From contig MEHQ01001214.1 of NCBI GenBank assembly GCA_008828725.1, forward strand, positions 62,001 to 126,000: a stretch of DNA of 64,000 nucleotides, given 5' to 3'. This document shows positions 33,787 to 45,993 of the stretch, piece after piece (the stretch's first letter is position 1; each line of letters begins with the position of its first letter). The notes under the pieces are model-generated. The model was not told the DNA's origin, ran no database searches, and was given only the letters and a program-made list of their open reading frames with translations. Both the position numbers and the translations under genes were made by a program. This DNA comes from Saccharina japonica. Taxonomy: Eukaryota > Sar > Phaeophyceae > Laminariales > Laminariaceae.

Positions 33787-33912
33787 TACGTCAACGCTCG
33801 GATGCTTCGTTGTGTCAAATTTCAAAATAATACCAAGACAGGTCGACTCGAGCGCACTCGGCGCGTCGCCGCCAGACCAGAGGCAGCCAGCGTGGCTTCC
33901 GACGCTTGGGTT
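33787..33912 (+). repeat. Dispersed repeat, partner at 5087-5208
   Basis: Direct copy of the 5087 block, starting within ~15 bp of the end of MITE-D. Small indels (AATAATACC against AATACC) separate the copies. Confidence 0.85.
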
Positions 33913-34639
33913 ATACCGGCTGTAGTTTGGCGCTGGCGTATAGCACACAGACACAGGCAGAGCATACCAATACTGAGGCAGTTCAAACGCTGCTTATTTT
34001 ATGCCAACAACAATGAGCAGTAGAGGCAGGTAGAGGGCAGGTATCCAGACCGCTCGGTATCATAGCTGCTGCATTGCACATACAGCTCTGTCCCGTAATA
34101 TAGGAACTTTTTAATGTAGTTACGTATTAATTTCAATACATTTCTTATATTTCGGGACGGAGTGGTACCAAGAAGAGCGTAGAGACAAGGAAGAATCAGA
34201 CACCGCATCACCTCCAAATACAACGTGCATAGTAGTAGGAATGGCTGCGGTAATAACCACACCTCCCCCAATAAAAACACAAAAGCTTGACCCACGTCAA
34301 GAAGTCAGTCGCTGTGCTGAGTGTTCTCTCCTCCCGCGTGCATGTGACATCCACCCTCCGAGAGAGCCTATCTGACGAGCAAAGCTCATGCCTGATGATG
34401 GCACCGCTACTTTATACGCACCTGGTATTTTATCGCACTGCATCTATCTGCGTACCGTATCTGCGTACAGCGTATCCGAGAGATTATTTTACGTTTTTGG
34501 CAGATTTTCCAGGTGCGTACGTATGTTTGTTCATTGTGCGTGCGGATCACTTTGATTGCACGTATTATTTTTTTCGGATCATACGGTCCGGACCGCCCAC
34601 CCAAAATGCAAGTGATTTCATTTCCCAACTATCATTTTC

Positions 34640-35010
34640 ACACCCTCCCCAGCCGCTCATTGGTCGTGCGCTGTACGGCCTTCTCATGTTCGTGATGCCT
34701 CTTCAGTTTAACAGTTACATGACGATTCAGGATTTTATGTGTTGAGGATTATGTGGATCTTGACGACTGGGTGCATATATATGTGACGACGCACACTGTC
34801 ACTTCCTGCTATTCGTACCCCTAATAAACGACTTGAATCATCAAACCATCGCTTGTCTCTGGGTGTGTTTTGACTATCTTGCTTGGAGCTGACGAACACC
34901 GCAAAGAGGAGGCGTCGTTTGCGGATGGTCATCTCAACGCTCACGCATTGTGCCTTCTTGAGAGCCTTGGCGGACGACATGATAAGATGGTCGATGCGTT
35001 GTCGGCGATG
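34640..35010 (-). pseudogene. Non-LTR retrotransposon (LINE) ORF2 C-terminal fragment
   Basis: The minus strand reads RQRIDHLIM...AKALKKAQCVSV, then TIRKRRLLF, corresponding to 60830-60322 (TDHLMSYAKAFEKAQC, TIRKRRLLFSG). This is the basic linker seen after the reverse-transcriptase domain in many LINE polyproteins. The next part (AVQRTTNERL) resumes near 34640-34680 after ~210 bases of unrelated sequence, so the copy is interrupted. Catalytic reverse-transcriptase motifs are absent. Dead fragment. Confidence 0.65.
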
Positions 35011-35248
35011 GAAACTAATGGTCCGTACGTATGAGGAAGTTGTGGTGTGCCGTTCGGAGCTCAGCAAAGTGCTCCTGGACAAGGGTCCACGTCACACACC
35101 TGTACAGCAGTGTCTCCATCACCTCGCGGCCTTTAGCATGCGCACATTTAGAGTAAACGGGACATCCTCCATATCATACAGCTCCCGCTTGAACCGCGAT
35201 CAGCACCTCCAACACTCTGATTAACAACAATCTTCTCTTACGATAGAT

Positions 35249-35435
35249 TGAGACTGGAGACAAGCAACGCGGATGATACTCAATCGATTGCGATACTACT
35301 GGTAACACATTGGACAACACTTACTACTTGGTCGATAATAATGCGGCCCTTTCTCAACACCTTTTTTTTTAGTTAAGGGGAAGACCGGAGACTAGCAACG
35401 CGAATGTTACTCATTCGATTGCGATACTAATAAAA
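35249..35435 (+). repeat. Two ~52-bp direct repeats
   Basis: 35249-35301 and 35383-35435 share AGAC-GGAGAC-AGCAACGCG and TCGATTGCGATACTA with a few changes, ~134 bp apart. The function is not apparent. Confidence 0.8.
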
Positions 35436-36450
35436 TTGCTACTCGTATGTGTAATGCTTGGTACAGGTTGTGTGTGATCATAACGTTATACGAAGTAGAT
35501 GGTCATAATCCATGATCATCCTCATTCCACATTAATTTCATTTTTGTTTTTTTTTGCCGCGCTCTTCGATATACCCCTGTCTGGTACGGCATGAAGGGTT
35601 TGCCAAGTCCTTGTTTTGGGTATTTTCTAGGCGAACACTTCAAAATGCGTGCTCGATGTGAGTTCACGATTTCAGAGCTGAACTTAGGAATTTTCCATAG
35701 GACTTCTACGCAAACACTCTACACTCTGCAATGTTGTGCAGATGGAGCATACAGCAATGCATGGCTCAACCGGGTGGCTTAGTACTGTCCAGCCCCCTGG
35801 CCGCTAGAACTCTCCACAGCTCTAGTACGTGGCGTACATGCCGATTAAGGGCGGTCAATACAAAAAACGTGCTCGAGTCTTTCGAAAAAAAGTATTTTTA
35901 CACAAGAGAATGCCCTATTCATGCACAATAACACCACCTCATCGCTTCCCTTACCGAACACGGCATAAGTCCAGCTCTAATGCTCAGACTCATTCCGGAC
36001 CAACGTCTAGCTTTTTATTAGTGGCCTCTAGGAGGTGTTTGGGCCCCTTGGATATGCAAGGAAGGCAGGCATTGCTGTGCTTGCACCAAGAAACGAAAAA
36101 CAAGAAACTTGACCATTCCGGAGCTCCTGTTTGATATCTACACTTTGCTGTGGCCGCGTAGTACGCTACGGACAGTCAAACTTCAGTACGAGTCGAGGCC
36201 CAGGTAGGTGCGCCTACTCGTGCTCAGCGTTTTCGTCGCGTCTGAGTTAAAAACAATTTCAGCAGCCTGAGAAACTTCCATTTTCCAAATTATTCTATAT
36301 TGGTAACAGGTATGGGGAGTTGTGTTTCAGTGAAAGGCACGTATCGTGATGAAAAAGGCGTTGGATCGATCCGGTGCCTGGCACAAAAAGGTTGCCCATG
36401 GCCTACGCTCTCTAAATCTGCCTCGGGAGAACGGCTCTAAGCATCGGAAC
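35436..36450. other. No gene recognised
   Basis: Short frames only (35829-36134 + is the longest with mixed composition). No motif, no repeat match seen. Confidence 0.4.
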
Positions 36451-37259
36451 TAAGGGCCCGTATTAACGAACATTTGTTTTCGTTTGTTTGAGTTTTTTTT
36501 TTCGTTCGTTTGTTTTGTTTTGACCTGATTGGTCGAAACGTGAATAACCAGCAAGATATTTCGATTTCAAAACTGAGTAGTTCAATAAAACGGAATTCCA
36601 CAAGAAGTCTTTTGGGACTTCTTTTGCTCTTTTTTTTCTGTTGAATTGGGAGTTCATCCAACTCGGCGTGGCGTGTTCCATGAAACCGAAGGAAGCCACG
36701 CAAACTTGAGCCATTCGTCGACTGATTCAGAGGCGAGATCCACCATTCCCGAGAGGCACGGCCACCGGATCAGCCGCAGCGCGAGGTCCGACGGGCCCTA
36801 GCATAGGGTAGACCGCTTGCGGTGCCTAAAAAGTAACATAGGCCGTCGCAAATCCATTTTCACCCCTCTTTGCCTCCAAACCACACGAGCACCGACCAGG
36901 TCGCGACTTGGCGTAGAAGTTCGATCGCTGTATCCCCGTCGCTGCTGCCCGCGTTGGGCTTCGGGGCTGCGCCAGCCCACCCAAGACATCCCTAGGTGAT
37001 AGCCTCCTAGCCGGTGCTGGCAGACATAATTTTCCGCTGGCAGCGGCGCCCCGGGGAGGACACAGGCCGTAGGTCGCCTCGTTGGTTACTCACGGGTGTT
37101 CGTTGACCCTTGTGCGTTATTCTCATTTTTTACGCAATACACATTCCTCGATAAGACCCAAACACGTTTTTTCAGGGAAATCGTATTAAAAACAAACGAA
37201 AAACAAAAATTGTTTTCCCATTTCAATAAAAAGCGATGTTCGTTAAGATGGGCCCTTAA
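36451..37259. mobile_element. GGGCCC-terminated TIR element, ~810 bp
   Basis: The left end is TAAGGGCCCGTATTAACGAA; the right end, reverse-complemented, is TAAGGGCCCATCTTAACGAA. Both are followed by AAACAAACG-rich sequence. Right flank TTAA and left flank CTAA fit a TTAA target with one change. No transposase is visible; inner minus-strand frames are Lys/Asn-rich. Confidence 0.85.
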
Positions 37260-37317
37260 TTACATNAATATACCACTCTACCGCAATACCGTGGGATAAA
37301 ACGAAAACTATTTCCCG

Positions 37318-37665
37318 TGCGACACACGACGGACAACCGCCACATCCATCTACGCTCTCGTGTCCGGCAGCCATGAAATAAAATCCACGAACAGAATATT
37401 ATTTTTTCACTCTACCGCTATACCGGTACCGTTTTCACGTGCGACACACGACAGACAACCGCCACACCCATATACGAAAATCGACACAACAATCAAAATA
37501 CAAAAAACGTTTACTACCCGTTAAACACACGACGTACAACTGCCACATCCATCTACGCTCATGTGTCTAAAATACGGCAGGGATATCCAATAAATATACA
37601 CGCGTTTGTTTCTCGTGCGACACGCGACAGACAACGGCCACATCCATTTACGATCTCGTGTTTCC
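37318..37665 (+). repeat. Four spaced copies of a ~45-bp repeat
   Basis: GTGCGACACACGACAGACAA followed by CGCCACATCCATCTACG recurs at about 37318, 37440, 37525 and 37617, spaced by 85-120 bp. An intervening CACTCTACCGC-ATACCG motif is also repeated near 37272 and 37410. An N lies at 37266. Confidence 0.85.
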
Positions 37666-37746
37666 GGGAGTTATGCCCAAGAAGCCAAAGCCATGGAGAA
37701 AAAAGGAACATGACATCCCTCTACAAACCGAAGCGAAAATTGAAAA

Positions 37747-37776
37747 GCTCAACAACAACAACAACAACAACAACAA
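37747..37776 (+). repeat. (CAA)n microsatellite
   Basis: About nine CAA units; CAA/ACA-rich sequence recurs near 38045-38070. Confidence 0.9.
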
Positions 37777-38080
37777 CACATTAAATGGGCAACATACATA
37801 CATATAATACCTGGTACAAAAAGTCTACGTCGTCTGTAATATACTAAAAAAAATAATACCTGTTTACTTGAAAAAATAATAATTGGTATCACTACGTACA
37901 TACGTAAAGGGGTACTTCAAATAATAATAACCTGGTATAGCGACACAAAAAAATACCCAACATACGAAAACACGAACTCGTAGTCGAACTCGTACTTAGC
38001 GACACTAAAAAAAAAAAACATTACGTGACAACAACGTAAACAACGTACCAACAACAACAGCAACAACAACTTAGTCCTTA

Positions 38081-38105
38081 TAGGACTGGAGTCCCGTTAT
38101 GGGGA
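38081..38105 (+). repeat. Single end of the 54230-54306 hairpin element
   Basis: TAGGACTGGAGTCCCGTTAT and the following GGGGA match one arm of the hairpin at 54230-54306. The second arm is absent, so it is a solo terminus. Confidence 0.7.
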
Positions 38106-38639
38106 TTCGCAATATTCATTCAGAATGAAAAAGCTGACCCGATTAATTAATGTCTTCTTCAGGTGATAATATATTAATAGCAGCAAAATTAGTACTCGTA
38201 CTTGTTAAGTACCATGACTGGTACCGTATATACGTAGAGGGGTGCTAAATTTTCATCCCCACACAAACTCCGTGATAAAAGTGGATGAAGATATTAATAA
38301 AACTTGGATAGAAAATTTCGGACGGGGGGAAAAGAAATCGAACTTGGATAAAAAAACTTCGAAAGTTCACGAGGCGGGGGGAAAAACAATCTCATCACTG
38401 TAACAGTCCGGATACGGAGCGGAGCGGTTTCATCCTCACACATTAAATCAATAGAAGTGAAAAATTTCACCACGGCGGCGTAAACAAATCTCAACTACGG
38501 CGGGGGGTAAGAATGCGGACCGCGAGCACGTGCGTCGAGAAGTCAGGTTTTCCTGAGATATGCAAATGGCCCGAGCGTGGAGAACTGACGATTTACTGAG
38601 CTCATACAATGATAAGAATATGGTATACGGAACGAGGAA

Positions 38640-38800
38640 TGCAGGTCGACCGAATACGTACGTGATCTGCGGAGTTGAAAGATGTTGTATACGGACATTC
38701 ATGAATGTCGACCGAATACGTACGTGATCTGCGGAATTGAAAGATATTCATGGAGGTCGACCGAATACGTACGTACGTGTACGTACGTGATCTGAAGACT
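38640..38800 (+). repeat. Three tandem copies with GTCGACCGAATACGTACGTG
   Basis: GTCGACCGAATACGTACGTG followed by ATCTGCGGA-TTGAAAGAT appears at about 38644, 38706 and 38755, the last followed by extra ACGT units. Period is ~62 then ~50 bp. Confidence 0.85.
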
Positions 38801-39069
38801 GGCAAGTTTGTTCGATAATATTATTTATAGGAATGCTGATTTCTTGACGATGCCGATTGATTGGATTTAGTGTGCTTGTTCCCCGTTCAGAGGCAACTGC
38901 TATTTAGCTTTTAGTTTTCGGAATCTATAAAATATGATGAGTGATTTCAAAGTAGCTTTGACGTTGTAAATTTCGATTGTTTGCAATTTGAACGAACGGA
39001 GTGTTTTTGGACGAAGGGAGGCTATTTTGTTTTGTGTTCTTGGTTCTTGGCGTGGTCGCAGGACTAATT

Positions 39070-39262
39070 ATTGTTTTGTTTTCTGAGAGTTGATTTATTT
39101 TTGAGAGTCGATTTTCTGACCGCTGATTTATTTCTGAGAGATGATTTTTTTGAGAGTTGATTAATTTCTGAGAGTTGATTTTTCTGAGAGTTGATTTATT
39201 TCTGAGAGTTGATTTTTCCGAGAGTTGATTTTTCTGAGAGTGATTTTTCCGAGAAATGTTTG
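39070..39262 (-). repeat. Imperfect TCTGAGAGTTGATTT array
   Basis: About ten copies of a 15-18-bp unit, (TTT)CTGAGAGTTGATTT. A minus-strand frame (39320-38925, 131 codons) stays open through it and reads Asn/Ser/Lys-rich repeats. That frame is likely a by-product of the array. Confidence 0.8.
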
Positions 39263-40939
39263 AGGCTTGAGGTTCTGATTTTCGGACATTTATCCGGTGT
39301 TGAATACCATTTTTATCCAAGCTGATGACCTCAACGAAGGGAAGGCTGGGTAGTTTTTGGTTTTCATTGAGTATGATATTTTTGTTTCTTTTTTTGGGTG
39401 AGCTTGACGTACCACCATGGTATCCTGAGGTATTAGTGTCATCCCATTCACCAAGTAGAAAGCAGGGAGGCTGTTCAGAGTGCTAACGTACTTGGTGCAG
39501 GGATATTTATGTAACGGTATTTGGGAGTTCCACAGAGGAAATATGCGTGTTTCTCTGTGGAGCACTTGGCGGTTTGGAGCGATTCCCATCGCCACTCTTT
39601 ATGTACCTACGTGTTTCTCTATGTTTTCTCCCCCTTTCTCGTGTCTACGACGGTAATATATATACATCACGTGGAGCCCCTACATCCTTCCCCGACCCAG
39701 AGTACCCCTCCAGGGGTCACTTGAACAACTTTGATTTTTCAAAAGACTACGACAGCAGTGCTCTTACATGTTTTGCCCGAAGTGGCCCCTTAATGCACCA
39801 TTAATAGACCACATAGCTGGCGTTCGATATGTTTAGAACCGGTCCGCACTAAACTTTGTGCAGGATAAAAGTTTGTGCAGGACGCGTGTGGTTGATTTCA
39901 ACATTGCACGTCGTCCAGACGAACCCGACCCCAGACCTAACGCTTTCACCCGAACTCCAACACCAACCGTGTGGGAGGCTCGAGGTCGGCAGGGGCAGTT
40001 ACGCGGCTCCGCCGCGTGTTTGGTGGCGTTATCCCAACAAATGTCCGGGCAGCCGAAAGTATTTTCCTCAACCAATAAGACTCGCATCCTGCACAAAAAA
40101 AATGTGCCGACCAGTCCTGCACATAGGGCGAGTCGACGAAGCTGGGAGTTCGTATGGTAAATGCGTTGGACCACATCTCGTAACATGACGCCGGATTACC
40201 TTACATTTTATGCATACGCTCCGCATATGGCCCACCTTCCACTTATTATATGTATGTAACGTTTTGTCAATTCAACAATGGCGACTGTTGTGGAATGTGT
40301 TCGTATTGATTGGGTCGGCGCGGCTTGCGCCGCATGATGTAGTGCGTTGCGTTGGACATAAACGCGTCGTGAACATCACTGCGGCTGCTACTGCTGCAGC
40401 AGCTGCAATCTGTAGCAGCAGCATTAACAGCAGTTGTAGCATCTACCGTACATAATGTACTCACGGTAACAGATTTCTCTGTGACGCGATGGTTGAGCGA
40501 ACAAACGCTTCTTTGGTACAGTATCGGTACTACAGCGACTAATGGCGGCAGCGCAGCTCCCACGGCAATGGTACGTTATAGGTAGTGTAGATACACAGCG
40601 GCAGCAGACACCCTGCTGGTTGCCTGCAAGAGTCATGCTGCCCCTGCTGTGACAGGCGAAGCAGCAACGGGAGCAACAAGCGGTGGCGAGCCAGTGGAGC
40701 AAGTGCGCACACAGCCGAATGATGTAGGATAATTTGAAACAAAGATTGTACCGCGCAACATTATTGCCCCAGGAGTTACTATCTCACGCGATTGTTACGT
40801 TAGTTTGCCGAACGGGACAATCAACACAGTGACAGTTCCCGTACGCAATAATCAAGACAGTCACAGCGCGGGACAACCAGGGCAATGCTTTGTCGCTGCA
40901 TATTGTTCTTTTGTTTTTGTTCTGTTTTATTTTCATGTT
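39263..40939. other. No gene recognised; one TIR repeat
   Basis: Apart from the inverted repeat at 39857-40123 and a short CTG/CAG-rich part near 40380-40440, nothing supportable was found. Confidence 0.4.
39857..40123. mobile_element. Short TIR element with doubled TGTGCAGGA ends
   Basis: The left end has TGTGCAGGAT and, 18 bp on, TGTGCAGGACGCG. The right end has the inverse pair (CGCATCCTGCACA, 16 bp, GTCCTGCACA). About 267 bp, non-coding. Confidence 0.65.
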
Positions 40940-41125
40940 CTTTCGTTTTTTCTCTATTTCAACACACCTGGATTGCTAAGTAGATCGTGCCTGTCGTGCA
41001 TGGCATTGCATCGCCTGCTCCGCTTACTGCGTTGCAACGTAGTACATCTGGGTCGTATCTCTTTAGGATGAAGAATCGGCACGGACACTGGGCGTGCTGG
41101 AGATTCGACGGGTAGAAAGAGCTGT
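40940..41125 (+). repeat. Dispersed repeat, inverted partner at 55993-56215
   Basis: Shares ATGGCATTGCATxGxCTGCTC, TACGTAGTA-ATCT and CACTGGGxGTGCTGGA with the reverse complement of 55993-56215. A third, shorter relative lies at 59668-59740. The family looks SINE-like in size but has no visible tRNA-type promoter. Confidence 0.7.
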
Positions 41126-41445
41126 TTAGTGTGAAGCAGACACACACCATGCATGGGATTGCAGGCACAGGATTCATCCGGGCGGGCGTTACCGTGGTCT
41201 ATAGCGTTGTCATGAGTGGGATACAGCGCAGTCTTGCCGCTCATGGCGGCATCTCTGTGCCAGTAGCTTCGAGGCTGTTGGGTAGTCATGGACCGGTATG
41301 CCACTCACAATACAACTCTTCGCTCTTGTTTGATGGGTGCGAGTTTGACGTGCATGGTCGGTGATTGGTGTAACCTAACTTGCAGCTCCTACGTAAGTTT
41401 ACCCATTTATGTCCGCCCGGTTCCTGCATTTTTATATATATATAT

Positions 41446-42213
41446 ATACGAGCTGGTTCCAGCAACAAGCGTGAGATTCCACCTTCGGGCAATAAAAACC
41501 GGAATCCGTTGATATTTTCAATACTAAAGACATCCACATGCCCGCATGAACAAGGGGAACACATCGCTGAAGAGATTTTTGGCGTACGAGTTGTAGTTCG
41601 CGAGATATGGACATTTTTCGTATTACTTGCGGAGGCGTTGTTGTATAGGGGTTGAAACTGCCCATACTAAAATTCATATAAATTCGTATTTAGGCCATAA
41701 ATCGGCCAATACGTCGAATAATTCGACACTAGAAGTGTTGACATGATCGTATCAACAAAGGGAACATGTTTGTGACATTTGTTTTGTTCTGCGAAACATG
41801 CAAGGCTGTTATATTTACCGCCTTCCAAAGTACTAGACTTTAACATGAACCGGGAACAATTTTCGAGTACTTTCACGGGAATCATTTTTGCACTTTGGTT
41901 TTTGAGAGTTGGAAAACGAAATTTGTCATGGTTGTGCGTCATGACCATATGAAAAAACTGACCGCTGGTCTTTTTTGAGTTTTTGTTTTTTTCGTGAATT
42001 AGGGAGGGTTAAAGTTGCCGAAAAATTCAGAAAAAACAGAAAAATGTATCTCAAGAACCAAAAAAAAAAAAAATCAAAAAAGACCAGTGGTCAGTTTTTT
42101 CATATGGTCATGACACACAACCATGCCAAATTTCGTTTTCCAACTCTAAAAAACCAGCGTGCAAAAGTGCGAAGAAGGAATATTTTGGGTGTCGCTGGAA
42201 CCAGCTCGTATAT
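41446..42213. mobile_element. TIR element with inner inverted repeat, ~770 bp
   Basis: Ends are TACGAGCTGGTTCCAGC and its complement, both next to TA-rich flanks (TATATATA). A second inverted pair inside (41884-41984 and 42060-42165) includes GAGTTGGAAAACGAAATTTG and CATGACCATATGAAAAAACT. No transposase-like frame. Confidence 0.75.
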
Positions 42214-43690
42214 AATATATGTATGTACTGATTGTACAGTACGTACACTTACTGCAGTACATATATACCAGGCACAGTCTTGGTCTTGGCCGGGTTCCCC
42301 GCATTGGTATGTATACCTACTGGTGCTTTTGCTGCTGCAAAACAGTACAGCAGCCACCTGCTGCCTGTTCTGGTAGCACAGCTTACGTAGCCAGTTTAGT
42401 GTAGCCAACTGACGGCTTATTATTGCCGTATTGGCACATCGTAAGGAGGCCAGGGCCGTACGTCCTGCCGTGCTTCCAGTAGAACGTGTAATTCTTCGTC
42501 AGAAACGAAGTACACTACTGCAGGACGCAAGTACCAGGACTGTATTTAGCATTTGCCCTGTCGCTATTCCTTGGTAAAACGATAGTAGGTGAATTTCTAG
42601 ATACGTCGTTTGTCGTGTCACTGAAGCACCTTTCTTGGCATCGCCTCCGGGCTGATTAGTGCTTCGCCCGATACTGTGCTCCTCTATCGCTCTATTTATT
42701 CCACCCATCACTATACAGTTTTCTCATGAAAAAACTACGACCACCTGTGTGTCCTGGGAGGTTTCCAACAGATATTTCCCGTGTTCCTGCCTTGTGTCTA
42801 GACGCGTTTATACCACAGCAATCGCTACTCCTAGCTGTTAATACTGTTGTTGGTGACCACATTGGTGCAGTTGCTACTTTAGTGTTGCTGTTACTACAGC
42901 TGCTACTGATCTACTGGCAACACTAATCCTGCTACCAAGACCACGACTATTTAATACCACTCCTGTTGCTACTGTAGCGATAACCGCCCCTTTTCGTTTG
43001 ACGCAACGATGCCTGCGCAGACCATGGCTAGCTCGCAGGTCAAGATCGCGAGAACAAGCCGCTCTCAAGAACGTGGAAGGTGTGCACCCTGTCCAACTTC
43101 GCCACATTTGTTTCTAGCGTGTCATATATACATACTTGGTACGTTGTTCGTAGTACTTGTCGTTTGCTATAGACGTCGCCAGTGCGTCTGTTTGAACCGG
43201 CTACCATATTTGAGAGAGTGAAACTTGTGTCACAACACGATGAGACCTCTCATCTGGTTTGCGGGGGTTTGCGTTATTTTAGGCCTAGCAATTATCCTGA
43301 CGGCGAGCCTCCTAAGAGTGTTTTCGTTCGGACTCTAACTGTATACTTATTAATATATGGACGCACTTGTGTGAGTCGCTTGGGGTGCTAGCAAAACTTC
43401 CACCTGGTCCCCTATCTTGGAAATTCGATCCCTGGAGTTGGAACAATAGAAACTCGCACTGAATGGGGCGATACACGAAAGAACGCGCCGGGTAGGAAAG
43501 GCAAGTTTCATTTATTCCTCAGGTTTATTTTCGTTGTTGCCCTGAGAGGAACCAACTTTACCCACGTGTGCGAGTGTGCCCCATCAGTGACTCTCTGTCC
43601 CGAATCGTTTTTTGTATGACTGGTTTGTCCTGTTTTACCAAGCCTCTGAAACCTATCACCATTTCCCACGTCTCTGCTGTCGATCTAACA
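42214..43690. other. No gene recognised; may hold the 5' exon of the next gene
   Basis: No supported gene. Because the ankyrin-like gene at 43782 appears to begin at a splice acceptor (43696), an upstream first exon and promoter could lie here. Several ATGs exist (for example at 43615), but none can be chosen. Confidence 0.35.
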
Positions 43691-43781
43691 TTTCAGAACT
43701 CGGACATCCGCATCGGGTGAAGAAGCTCCAGAGGCAGATTCGTCTGGAGCGGGTTTTCCGCTCGGGACCAACGGGGACGTA

Positions 43782-45176
43782 ATGACCTTGCTGGCGGAAC
43801 TACTGTCCAACCAGCATGCATTTTTCGCCGGAGTATCGACAGGGTGGAGAAACGCTTGGGGGGGGCTCCCAAAATTCACGCAAGCCATCACGGCCGACAC
43901 CTCTGTATCTCAGCTGCAGTGGAGCTTCGATGGTGGCTTAGTAAAAGGGCTAACGTTATGCGAAGAGATTGCCAAGCACTGCGATGTTGAAATTCTCAAG
44001 TGTGCCCACTCGAACCGATGCTGGTTGTCCCAGGAGGTGGTTGTCGAGGCTGCCGCCCGGGGTCATCTCGAAATGGTCCAGTGGACACTTGGCCAGTATC
44101 CCAGCTGGCGAAAGATGCTTTGTGCAACTGCTGCGACGGGGGGCAGTCTTGATATTCTGAAATGGGCGCGCGCCAACGACTGCCCCTGGGACAGCACTAC
44201 TTGCAGCGGTGCCGCCGGCTCTGGACATCTCGATATCCTTAAGTGGGCACGTTCAGAGAACTGTCCTTGGGACAGCCGAACGTGTTCGAAGGGTGCGGAG
44301 GGCGGACATCTCGGCATTGTTGAGTGGGCGCGAGCTCACGGCTGCCCCTGGGACACCACGACGTGCTCAAGTGCCGCCGCCGGAGGCCACTTAGAGATGC
44401 TTCAATGGGCGAGGGCGAACGGTGCCAACTGGAGCGCGGCGACGACCTTCCGCGCTGCCGAGGGTGGGCACCTGGAGCTGCTCCAGTGGGCGAGGGCCCA
44501 AGGGTGTCCCTTCGGCCCGTATGGCTGTGTAGGCGCTATTAAACACGGCCACCTGGATACGCTGGAGTGGCTGGTGGCGAACGGCTGCCTTATGCGCGGG
44601 GGCAGCAGCTGCGTGGCAGCTGAACATGGACACCTTCATATTCTCGAATGGATGCGTGCCACAGACTTCGACTGGGTGGATCCGAATATTTGTTCGGTGG
44701 CTGCAGCAGGAGGGCACCTGAGTGTGCTTCAATGGGCGCGAGCGAACGGCTCCTACTGGGATGGTGAAGTGTGTAGCGAGGCAGCCAGAGCCGGTCATTT
44801 CGAGGTGTTGAAGTGGGCCCGGTGTAACGGCTGCCCCTGGGACCAAGATACGTGCGCCGCTGCTGTCGAGGAAGGCCGACTGGATATTTTGAAGTGGGCG
44901 CGGGCGCAGGGCTGTCCCTGGGATAGTGAGATGTGTGCCGTATCATTTTCTGTAGATAATTTCGAGGTGCTTCAATGGGCACGGCGAAACGGATGCCCCT
45001 GGAGTGAGGCCACGTGCGCCAGCGCTGCCGCGGCCGGGCGTCTAGACATACTGCAGTGGGCGCGAGCAGAAGGCTGCGCCTGGGACAGCAGAACATATAT
45101 GGAGGCTGAGAGGTGGGGGCACGTGGCGGATTGGGCAAGGCTAAACGGTTGCCCTGGTTCCGGTGAAGACTGTTAA
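43782..45176 (+). CDS. F-box-like/ankyrin-like repeat protein (ANK-3), start uncertain
   Basis: A 464-residue frame from the only in-frame ATG. The reading frame is open back to 43689, and the sequence before it (CTAACATTTCAG at 43685-43696) looks like a branch point and splice acceptor. The protein may therefore begin in an upstream exon and include about 28 extra residues (TRTSASGEEAPEADSSG part). The N-domain (MTLLAELLSNQHAFF...GWRNAWG) lacks its first residues if translation starts at 43782. About 14 repeats follow, 27 residues each; repeats 6-9 carry the degenerate cores also seen in the paralogues, and the last repeat is shortened (RWGHVADWARLNG). It ends GSGEDC. No signal or membrane segment. 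Protein-binding role inferred from family. Confidence 0.88.
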   Translation: MTLLAELLSNQHAFFAGVSTGWRNAWGGLPKFTQAITADTSVSQLQWSFDGGLVKGLTLCEEIAKHCDVEILKCAHSNRCWLSQEVVVEAAARGHLEMVQWTLGQYPSWRKMLCATAATGGSLDILKWARANDCPWDSTTCSGAAGSGHLDILKWARSENCPWDSRTCSKGAEGGHLGIVEWARAHGCPWDTTTCSSAAAGGHLEMLQWARANGANWSAATTFRAAEGGHLELLQWARAQGCPFGPYGCVGAIKHGHLDTLEWLVANGCLMRGGSSCVAAEHGHLHILEWMRATDFDWVDPNICSVAAAGGHLSVLQWARANGSYWDGEVCSEAARAGHFEVLKWARCNGCPWDQDTCAAAVEEGRLDILKWARAQGCPWDSEMCAVSFSVDNFEVLQWARRNGCPWSEATCASAAAAGRLDILQWARAEGCAWDSRTYMEAERWGHVADWARLNGCPGSGEDC

Positions 45177-45993
45177 ACTACAGTAAAATGGGGGGGGTTC
45201 CTGCGATACGTGTTGCTGAGAGACGTATGTTTTTGGCAGGAAACACTACAGTGATTCGTGCCTCCCTTCCCTTCGGTTGTTGTGTTTCATGTTGGTGGGG
45301 ATAATGGAGCAACGGGATGCCTCTCGGGACGCTAGCGCCAATAATAAACTAGGCGCCTTGATTTCTGTCAAGGGGTGTGTGCGGGTACATGGCAGGCAGT
45401 GTAAGGTATTTTGGATTTTTTTTTAAGGACTCTCGAAATTTTATGACAGTGTATGCAGTACGCACGCGATTTGCCGGTTGGTGATTTTTTCTTGGGTCGT
45501 CTCTGCCGTATATTGCATAAGCCGATATACGTTTTCAAGGCACTCCTGGGGTCACCGTTGCCTAATAAATTCCTTCCCGCCATGCCTGGCCTCGTGGGCA
45601 ATACGCCAAGGCTTGTTTTTGCCGTTGATTTTTCATGTAGAATATAATATTGCTTTTAGCTGGTAAACGCGAAGGGAATCGGCGGCTGTAATTCGTACAT
45701 GTGATGAATCGCCGGCCTCCAACTGGCCTTTGCTTTGATAACGGTACACTATTACAGCACTACAGCAGTAGTAGTGGCTGGAGTAGTATCACAAAATGGG
45801 TGTCGTGGAATATGCCCGTTGAAATACTCGCGAAACTACAATGTTTAAAGCCATGTCAGTGAAGCGATTTTGGACCAGCCGGGACTTTGTTTGGGTGGGA
45901 AAAGACAGGAGATACGCGCAGAATGGCACTTCTGAAGGGCCAACGTGATTCTCTGAAAGACGGTAAGCCGTTTCGTTCATGTATTGTTAGACT
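45177..45993. other. 3' flank of ANK-3, no gene
   Basis: A poly-G run near 45190, poly-T near 45417, and CAG/TAG trinucleotides near 45760. No supported feature. Confidence 0.45.

Noticed and set aside
37318..37665. Four spaced repeats as a possible CRISPR-like array
   Set aside because: Spacing is irregular (85-120 bp), repeats are imperfect, and the intervening sequence is itself repeated.
38925..39320. 131-codon Asn/Ser/Lys-rich frame
   Set aside because: Driven by the TCTGAGAGTTGATTT array; the non-repeat parts lack any signature.
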